From: Planctomycetaceae bacterium
GTDB lineage: Bacteria; Planctomycetota; Planctomycetia; Planctomycetales; Planctomycetaceae
Assembly: GCA_003503535.1 (NCBI GenBank)
Contig: DOCI01000239.1
Span: 29,162 to 43,816 of the forward strand
DNA length: 14,655 bases
Direction of reading: 5' to 3'
The notes under the pieces are model-generated. The model was not told the DNA's origin. It made no database searches and saw only the letters and a list, made by a program, of their open reading frames with translations. Position 1 is the first letter of the stretch, and each line of letters opens with the position of its first letter. Both the position numbers and the translations under genes were made by a program. Shown one piece after another: positions 9,831-14,655 of this stretch.

Positions 9831-9851
9831 GTGCGTCAGGACGCACCCTAC
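9831..9851. repeat. Dispersed palindrome, GGGTGCGTC type, right copy (inverted)
   Basis: GTGCGTC (9831-9837), 2-nt loop, GACGCAC (9840-9846), then CCTAC. Reverse-complement partner of 9404-9425, so the pair forms a large inverted repeat with about 405 bp between the copies, enclosing the CACAGAG element and the direct repeats. Confidence 0.75.
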
Positions 9852-9871
9852 TTTTCTGCATATGAGATGGC

Positions 9872-9960
9872 AGTGGGTGTCACGTCCCAGAACGCAGTGA
9901 TGGGCGTGGTGATCCTGCGATACCACGCCCTTCGCTTTGCTCAGGGACGTGCCACCCACT
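9872..9960. repeat. Nested palindrome downstream of queC
   Basis: Outer arms 9872-9888 and 9944-9960 pair over 17 bases with one mismatch (AGTGGGTGTCACGTCCC). The inner arms GGGCGTGGT (9902-9910) and ACCACGCCC (9922-9930) pair perfectly around an 11-nt loop. The sequences between outer and inner arms are only weakly complementary. It begins 31 nt past the queC stop, so in RNA it could form a long GC-rich hairpin at the 3' end of that transcript, but there is no U tract. Probably another dispersed repeat family. Confidence 0.8.
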
Positions 9961-9991
9961 CAGGTTTGGTTATGATTATTGTATTGTCTGT

Positions 9992-10684
9992 CTACCTGGG
10001 TTGATAGGCGGCGGTGTCAGTCAGGCCGGCTTCGGCGAAGCCCTGGAGGCGGAGGATGCAGGCGTCGCATTGTCCGCAGGCGCGGCCCTGGGAGTCAGGA
10101 TCGTAACAGGTGTGGGTTGAGCCGTAGTCGACGCCGAGTTCGGTCCCTTTGCGGATGATTTCGGCTTTGGTCAGTTGGATTAAAGGGGCGTGAATTTTCC
10201 AGGTGCGGGTTCCTTCGACGCCGGATTTCGTTGCGAGGTTGGCCAGTTGTTCGAACGATTTGATGAACTCAGGACGGCAATCGGGATAGCCGCTGTAGTC
10301 GACGGCATTGACGCCGATGAAAATGTCACTGGCATCGAGGGATTCTGCCCAGCCCATCGCGACGGAAAGAAAAACCGTATTGCGAGCTGGGACATACGTC
10401 ACAGGAATCCCGTCATTCATCTGTTCTTGCGAGCGATGTTTGGGGACTTCAATTTCGGAGGTGAGAGCAGAGCCACCAAAGGCGGCCAGGTTCAGGGGAA
10501 TGATGACGTGCTGAGTGACGTTCCACTTCTCAGCCAGAGTTTTGGCGGCTTCGAGTTCGAACTGATGGCGTTGTCCGTAGTCGAACGAGAGCGCGTAGAG
10601 TTCGTAACCCTTGTCTGCAGCGATGGCGAGCGTGGTGGTGGAATCGAGTCCTCCACTGAGTAAGACAACTGCTTTTTGCGACAC
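9992..10684 (-). CDS. queC: 7-cyano-7-deazaguanine synthase
   Basis: A 230-residue cytoplasmic enzyme of normal length that converts 7-carboxy-7-deazaguanine, ammonia and ATP into preQ0 on the way to queuosine. It starts at GTG 10684 ([17 protein letters not shown]). The ATP-binding PP-loop SGGLDS is at 10-15; SFDYGQRH (33-40), [10 protein letters not shown] (98-107) and the [15 protein letters not shown] stretch (126-140) are typical QueC motifs. The zinc site has all four Cys (193, 203, 206, 209 in [17 protein letters not shown]). No other queuosine gene is in the window and no preQ1 riboswitch is evident in the 102-nt leader. That leader lies after the FliN-like gene on the same strand, so the two might be co-transcribed. 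Confidence 0.95.
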   Translation of the reverse strand: MSQKAVVLLSGGLDSTTTLAIAADKGYELYALSFDYGQRHQFELEAAKTLAEKWNVTQHVIIPLNLAAFGGSALTSEIEVPKHRSQEQMNDGIPVTYVPARNTVFLSVAMGWAESLDASDIFIGVNAVDYSGYPDCRPEFIKSFEQLANLATKSGVEGTRTWKIHAPLIQLTKAEIIRKGTELGVDYGSTHTCYDPDSQGRACGQCDACILRLQGFAEAGLTDTAAYQPR

Positions 10685-10786
10685 GTGTATAAACCCTGCG
10701 ACGTTTATGTTGAGCGATTGAAATATCGCTTATTGTCGCAAATATGCAGCTTTGATCGCAAGGGCTGCGGTTGGCTCAAGCAGGTT

Positions 10787-11659
10787 TTAAAGCGTAAACA
10801 CACCGGGTGGGCGTTGCGGCTTGATGCCGACTGCGTTGATTTTCAATCCGAACTTCTCGCCGATTTTTACTGCTTCGCCCTGGGCATAATGCTGATTGTT
10901 CACATACAGATCGAGCAGGTCATCGCAGGATTTCTGGAACATGATCAGCGTGCCGGGGCAGAGATTGGCGAGTTGACCAACATCAATTTTCTTTTCGGCA
11001 ACTCGCACAGACACTTTCACCGTTAACGGGAGCACCCGACGAACCCGATTGACCAAGTCGTTGGGATTGATTTCAGTTTGAGTATTCGTATCTGACATTG
11101 GTGTGGATTCGTCGTGATGATTTCCAGATGGTGTTTCAAGTTCTGGGGCAGAACCAGAAGTGACTGGAACATTCTCTTCCATGTTTGCAGTCACAATTAG
11201 ATATAATAATTGATTCGAACTGGGATCACTTTCGGAATAGGCTTCAATTGAAATCACAGAACAGCGAGGCTCAAGTGCTTCTTCTTCGAGTGTTAACTGA
11301 AGGTTCTGACTCCAGGTGGTTGCTCGTTGATCCGTTTCATCGATGTCCTGAAGCAGAGTTTTCTCAAGTGATTTCGCAAGTTCTTCAAGCTGACCGATCT
11401 GCTCCTCTTCTGGCTGGCTGGCCCATTCTGGCAAAATGGGTCCTTCAGGAATCAGAAGATATACTGCTTCACTTTCCAACGACAGTTTGAAAACGAGTCC
11501 TGAATCCTCCAGAGCAGACAGCTTTGAGTATTCAATTGGCTCACTCAAGTCCAGCGACCAGTCCCCATCGAAAACTGCCCGTAGTTCCTCCGCAATTTTA
11601 TCCGTCCCCTGTTTGAGGGAATTATGCAGCGTGTTCAATTGAAGAGTGGTTAAAGGCAT
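10787..11659 (-). CDS. FliN-like protein with C-terminal SpoA (flagellar motor switch) domain
   Basis: 290 residues from ATG 11659 (GGA about 8 nt upstream). The C-terminal 85 residues (about 203-285) are a SpoA/FliN domain: VNRVRRVLPLTVKVSVRVAE, then VGQLANLCPGTLIMFQKSCDDLLDLYVNN, then GEAVKIGEKFGLKINAVG. The order is the standard one for FliN/FliM-C, where the domain forms the flagellar C-ring or the sorting platform of type III secretion. The N-terminal part (1-160) has alternating helices and strands, not recognised and without a clear CheC motif. A Ser/Thr/Pro/acidic linker (about 160-200) joins them. Met188 (ATG 11098) begins MSDTNTQTEINPND, which resembles the start of a stand-alone FliN. 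Other flagellar genes are absent here. It is likely FliN or a FliY-like variant; gene identity is uncertain. Confidence 0.78.
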   Translation of the reverse strand: MPLTTLQLNTLHNSLKQGTDKIAEELRAVFDGDWSLDLSEPIEYSKLSALEDSGLVFKLSLESEAVYLLIPEGPILPEWASQPEEEQIGQLEELAKSLEKTLLQDIDETDQRATTWSQNLQLTLEEEALEPRCSVISIEAYSESDPSSNQLLYLIVTANMEENVPVTSGSAPELETPSGNHHDESTPMSDTNTQTEINPNDLVNRVRRVLPLTVKVSVRVAEKKIDVGQLANLCPGTLIMFQKSCDDLLDLYVNNQHYAQGEAVKIGEKFGLKINAVGIKPQRPPGVFTL

Positions 11660-12335
11660 AAATCCATCAGTGAGTCAGACGCCCTCGATTCGCGGTAACA
11701 TCATGTGATATAGGCAGTAATAACAATAGAACTGTTTTCTGTGTCCGTAATATTTTCGTACGATCTCTTATTTGATCGTAGCTCTGTAACTATTTATCGA
11801 ACATTTTGTCCCTGGAACTCGATGATAAAATCGGTCTTTTTGATAAGGTTTCGCGAACCGCTACAGATCCCCAAGTCTTGTGATTCCAAGTGATTAACTC
11901 AAAAAGCATGTCGATTGGGAAACTCAATGATTGACATTGGCTTGTGGGATGGTCATAATTTTTGTACCGCTCAACCTTCCTACTCCCCTGTGGGACATGC
12001 CGGGTGGCCAGCTTGAGCATTTCTCGCTATTGAATTTTCAATAGCTGCCATGCGATGCTCGCAGATCGGTTTCGCCAGATTGCGTTGAATCTTTCTGAGA
12101 TGAACTGTTATTGGGTCGAATACTCCCCACAGCTTGAGCGTGAAAGACTCCCTCTCCAAGCCTCGGTTCAATTCAAGGTTCGATCAGGAATTAAGAACGG
12201 TTCCCTATCGACGCTCTTTCTGCGAAATCACGATGTTAACTGTCCTCAACGAAGTCCACCCCGGACTCAAATTATATCACTGCTCAATTTGAGTAGATTT
12301 CCCTCAATTTCAGGTGAAAATTGGAGAATTGAATC
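11660..12335. other. Non-coding interval between FliN-like and tatA-like genes
   Basis: 676 bp between divergent genes, so it should hold the promoters of both. No convincing coding frame is seen. A hairpin with arms TACGATC (11759-11765) and GATCGTA (11774-11780) lies about 100 bp upstream of the FliN-like start. Around 11990-12015 a GC-rich stretch (GACATGCCGGGTGGCCAGC) stands out from AT-rich surroundings and may be another dispersed repeat fragment. No tRNA or known riboswitch was recognised. Confidence 0.5.
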
Positions 12336-12563
12336 ATGACCTGTTTAGGTTTTATCCCCGGAATGCCGGGTGGCATTGAATTGATTATTCTGCTGCTGAT
12401 CATCCTGTTACTTTTCGGCAAACGGCTTCCAACAGCCATGTTTTCCGTCGGTAAGAGTATTACCGAGTTCAAAAAAGGGATGACGGAAAATATCGAAGAG
12501 AGTCTGGATGACGATTCTGAGAAATCGAAGTCAGAAAAGTCTTCGGAATCGTCCAGCAGCTAA
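12336..12563 (+). CDS. TatA/E-type twin-arginine translocase subunit (first copy)
   Basis: A 75-residue protein from ATG 12336, with GGAGA about 9 nt upstream. It has a short N-terminus, a single membrane helix (about 13-27, IELIILLLIILLLFG), then the hinge FGKRLP and the amphipathic helix PTAMFSVGKSITEFKKGM, the standard TatA layout. The tail is acidic and Ser rich. TatA forms the protein-conducting part of the Tat system, which exports folded proteins with twin-arginine signals. Length and lack of a long tail favour TatA over TatB. A second TatA/B gene follows 66 nt later. tatC is not in the window. Confidence 0.9.
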   Translation: MTCLGFIPGMPGGIELIILLLIILLLFGKRLPTAMFSVGKSITEFKKGMTENIEESLDDDSEKSKSEKSSESSSS

Positions 12564-12629
12564 TTTACTGAGTTCATTCCTCTAATTTATTATTGCGTCG
12601 ATAAAACGCTTAATCTCGGGAGAGAGACC

Positions 12630-12899
12630 ATGTTTTCACCCGGTTGGACCGAAATGTTGATTATCGGCTTCATTGCCCTGTTGTTATTTGGCAAGAGGCT
12701 GCCTGAAGTCGCCCGCAGTCTGGGGCAGGGGTTTGTCGAATTCAAACGCGGCATGACATCCATTGAAACGGATATGCGTAAAGCGGCTTACAGCGAGCCC
12801 GCCCCCGCTAAACCTGTCGAAACCAAGCGAGTCGAGGAAGATTTGCGTCCGACAGCCGACAAGTTTGAAGCTCCAGAGCCTCCTCGGCAAGACGATTGA
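12630..12899 (+). CDS. TatA/B-type twin-arginine translocase subunit (second copy)
   Basis: An 89-residue protein from ATG 12630, preceded by GGGAGAGAG. Membrane helix about 5-21 (WTEMLIIGFIALLLFG), hinge FGKRLP, amphipathic helix PEVARSLGQGFVEFKRGM, then a Pro/Glu/Lys-rich tail. The Glu at residue 8, near the start of the helix (TEMLII), recalls the polar residue of TatB/TatA. With only 89 residues it is shorter than typical TatB. The pair may be paralogues with split roles, but that is inferred. Confidence 0.9.
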   Translation: MFSPGWTEMLIIGFIALLLFGKRLPEVARSLGQGFVEFKRGMTSIETDMRKAAYSEPAPAKPVETKRVEEDLRPTADKFEAPEPPRQDD

Positions 12900-12923
12900 G
12901 GCACCGGTTTCGGTTTTAGATAA

Positions 12924-12997
12924 GGTAGGACAGGCATCTTGCCTGTCCACTTATAGGTGTCAACTGACATTAAGACAGGTTGGAAGCCTGTCCTACC
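12924..12997. repeat. Compound palindrome between convergent genes
   Basis: Outer arms GGTAGGACAGGC (12924-12935) and GCCTGTCCTACC (12986-12997) pair perfectly over 12 bases. Each arm can instead form its own hairpin: GGACAGGC, 5-nt loop, GCCTGTCC (12928-12948), and GACAGG with CCTGTC (12974-12979 and 12987-12992). It lies between the end of the Tat pair and the end of the convergent zinc-ribbon gene, so it could act as a two-way transcript end, though it lacks a clear U tract. I recall similar AGGACAGGC repeats in planctomycete genomes. Confidence 0.8.
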
Positions 12998-13003
12998 GGG
13001 TGT

Positions 13004-13297
13004 CTACTTTTTCATGAGTCGATACGTTTTTCCGCAGCCGCGACAGGCGTGATTTTCAATCGTGCCCACAACCAGATATTCAGCATGGCAACTCGGGCAC
13101 TGGAATTGTCCACCATCTTTTAAGATGTGTTCGAGAGGTGCATCGCTCGTGCGTCTGCTCTCGGCTCTGCGCTCTCGACCTGCGTATTGATTCGTTATTA
13201 GAGTCCCTTCACCATCGGCTTCCCTTCGCCCGCTTGGTGTCGTTCTTCGTTCTATCAGATTCTGCAATGCAGCAGGCAATTCCATATGATCGCTCAT
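13004..13297 (-). CDS. Small protein with C-terminal zinc ribbon, 97 aa
   Basis: Starts at ATG 13297 with AGGAA about 7 nt upstream. The N-terminal half is basic and probably disordered (ERRTTPSGRREADGEG; RERRAESRRTSDAP). The C-terminal half is a zinc ribbon with CPSC (67-70) and CRGC (85-88), spaced by 14 residues, as in many treble-clef or ribbon domains. No signal peptide. The family is unrecognised; a nucleic-acid or ribosome contact is only a guess from the charge. It lies 119 nt downstream of the secretin gene on the same strand. Confidence 0.72.
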   Translation of the reverse strand: MSDHMELPAALQNLIERRTTPSGRREADGEGTLITNQYAGRERRAESRRTSDAPLEHILKDGGQFQCPSCHAEYLVVGTIENHACRGCGKTYRLMKK

Positions 13298-13416
13298 GTT
13301 TGTTTCCTGACGTTATCAAGATAAAAATCGGTTTAAAAATAAAGTAAGGATCATCAAGTTCATCTGTTTCGAGCACTGTTGATGACTTAGTCATTATACG
13401 GCTCTGGATGCGGGAG

Positions 13417-14655
13417 TTAATCCCCCTGGCAAGGTTTTCGAATTCGCAATTTTGCGGGATTGTTTCGCGAATTGAGCAATTCAGGTTCTCCACGGGGGAC
13501 TTCCAGTAATGGCCCATAGAGAAGTGGTGTCATCGAGCGATTCAACTGATCCTGATCAACGCAGCGATAGTCACCCTGATAGGGAACGATACGGGGAATC
13601 AGGGTAATCACAATTTCATTACGTTCTTTGTCTTTTGTTCGGCGTTGAAATCCATAGCCAATGTATTTCAGGCTTCCAATGAATGGGATTTTTGATTGGC
13701 GGTCGGAATTGATTTCTTTAATCAATCCCCCAATGACAACCCCATGACCATCCTGCACCATGACAGTAGTATCCACTTCCGTTGTATCCTTATCGGGCAG
13801 GCCTGTTGACGGATTCACGAATCCAGTAGAGACTTCCGGCTTGACCTTCATCAGGATTCTGCCGTCATCGCTGATTATCGGAGTGACGTTCAGCACGACA
13901 CCGACATCCAGAAAATCGACATTTTCGACGGTACTGGTTTGCGTAACCGTCGTCGTTTTATAGCCGATTTGTTCACCGATCTGAATTTTGGCTTCCTGTC
14001 CATTCAGGACCAGAACTTTAGGGGAAGCAAGAGTTTTCGAGTCTGTTGTATCCTGAATCGCTTCGATCACATTATCGATTTTGCCTCCACTGATATTGAG
14101 CAGAAAAGCCGGGCTGGCCATTGGGTTGGCAAAACCACCTGAGGAAACTGAGATATCTGCTCCAGCCAATTGCGAGATATAGGACAGATTGACCCCGTGC
14201 CGACATTCATCATCCAGTTTAATCTGCATGACATGCGCTTCGATGAGCACCTGACGGGGCGGACGATCGATATTGATTACATAGTTTTCGACGCGCGAAA
14301 CATACTCCGGAAGATCTTCGACAATGATCCGTTCCTGCGTGCGGCGTTTATCGAGGGCATCGGTTTCGTGAATGAAAATTTGCCCGACAGGCGAGAGCAA
14401 TCCAGTTACAACTTTTTCGACTTCAGAAGCGGAGACAAAGTTAAGAGGAATGACGCGCATTTGTCGGCCCTGCACATAGGGACGGACGTCGGAATCTTTA
14501 CTGATTTTAGTGATCAGAATGATGTTTTTCTTCAAAACCCAGGTGCAACCTGTTGTGGCCAGAATGTTGTCGAGTGCATCCTGAAGGGGAACGTCCTGTA
14601 GAGACAGCGTAATTCCCATTTCCAGATTTTCGCTGAGAATGACGTTCAAACCATG
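13417..14655 (-). CDS. Secretin (GspD/PilQ-type outer membrane channel), 5' end beyond window
   Basis: 412 residues are visible; the frame is still open at the window edge (upstream residues read HGLNVILSENL), so the start lies outside. An STN/N0-type unit comes first (ITLSLQDVPLQDALDNIL, about 14-31), then a secretin N1-type domain (IPLNFVSASEVEKVVTGLLS to about 120), then the secretin domain. In the latter: ASPKVLVLNGQEAKIQIGEQ, DVGVVLNVTPIISDDGRILM, VQDGHGVVIGGLIKE, and the closing KIPFIGSLKYIGYGFQRR with EIVITLIPRIV. These are the family hallmarks of the beta-barrel. Secretins form the outer-membrane pore of type II secretion or type IV pili; which one cannot be told from this part. A roughly 60-residue C-terminal extension after the barrel (Arg/Pro/Asn rich) is of unknown role. 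The zinc-ribbon gene follows. Confidence 0.93.
   Translation of the reverse strand, partial: HGLNVILSENLEMGITLSLQDVPLQDALDNILATTGCTWVLKKNIILITKISKDSDVRPYVQGRQMRVIPLNFVSASEVEKVVTGLLSPVGQIFIHETDALDKRRTQERIIVEDLPEYVSRVENYVINIDRPPRQVLIEAHVMQIKLDDECRHGVNLSYISQLAGADISVSSGGFANPMASPAFLLNISGGKIDNVIEAIQDTTDSKTLASPKVLVLNGQEAKIQIGEQIGYKTTTVTQTSTVENVDFLDVGVVLNVTPIISDDGRILMKVKPEVSTGFVNPSTGLPDKDTTEVDTTVMVQDGHGVVIGGLIKEINSDRQSKIPFIGSLKYIGYGFQRRTKDKERNEIVITLIPRIVPYQGDYRCVDQDQLNRSMTPLLYGPLLEVPRGEPELLNSRNNPAKLRIRKPCQGD

Noticed and set aside
9404..9960. CRISPR array
   Set aside because: Repeats are inverted pairs of different families, not evenly spaced direct repeats, and there are no spacers.
10190..10663. 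157-codon open frame on the plus strand
   Set aside because: Antisense to queC, which has all its active-site and zinc residues.
10685..10786. Possible preQ1 riboswitch before queC
   Set aside because: No preQ1-I or preQ1-II type core seen; only a small GCGAT/ATCGC hairpin, and the leader directly follows another gene.
11790..12171. Two short minus-strand open frames in the 11660-12335 gap
   Set aside because: Odd composition, no ribosome site, no family resemblance; they overlap a GC-rich repeat-like stretch.

Overview
The window looks like chromosomal DNA of a planctomycete (Planctomycetota, probably Planctomycetaceae). This is inferred from gene content and style, not from a marker gene. 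The evidence is a VWA protein ending in an STN/secretin-type domain and a Gly-rich tail, a TPR protein with a DUF2135-like domain of a kind I know from planctomycetes, a BamB-like PQQ beta-propeller protein with signal peptide, a secretin, and dispersed palindromic repeats between genes. GC content is moderate.

Layout. Positions 155-4119 (+) hold the VWA/STN protein, a strong intrinsic terminator, and the TPR/DUF2135-like protein, whose start codon is unclear. Positions 4120-4567 are a scar: an IS3-type transposase relic, a 40-bp copy of part of the lysA 3' end and a degenerate palindrome. Positions 4568-9381 are all on the minus strand. Read in the direction of transcription they are a PQQ beta-propeller protein, a SUKH (SMI1/KNR4) protein, a CPCC lipoprotein, a zinc-ribbon protein, lysA (diaminopimelate decarboxylase) and a small unrecognised protein. 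Positions 9382-9991 are non-coding and hold three nested or paired inverted-repeat structures. Positions 9992-11659 (-) are a FliN-like SpoA-domain protein followed by queC. Positions 11660-12335 are non-coding. Positions 12336-12899 (+) are two TatA/B-type genes in tandem. A palindrome separates them from a convergent zinc-ribbon gene, and the window ends inside a secretin gene (13417 to beyond 14655, -).

How the genes relate. The window mixes housekeeping genes (lysA, queC, tatA-like, secretin, flagellar-switch-like) with a small accessory stretch at 4.1-7.9 kb. That stretch holds proteins of families often seen as toxin-immunity proteins, but no toxin is visible. The envelope theme recurs: Tat subunits, a secretin, a secreted PQQ protein, and a VWA protein carrying a secretin-like N0/STN domain.

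The most interesting observation is the junction of the first two genes. The upstream gene ends in a canonical -1 slippery heptamer (A AAA AAC). The -1 frame is exactly the frame of the downstream gene and stays open into it, while the downstream gene has no good start codon of its own. A strong terminator hairpin lies between them. Whether this is programmed fusion, an attenuated operon or coincidence cannot be settled from sequence alone. I did not find a complete, clearly new multi-gene system.
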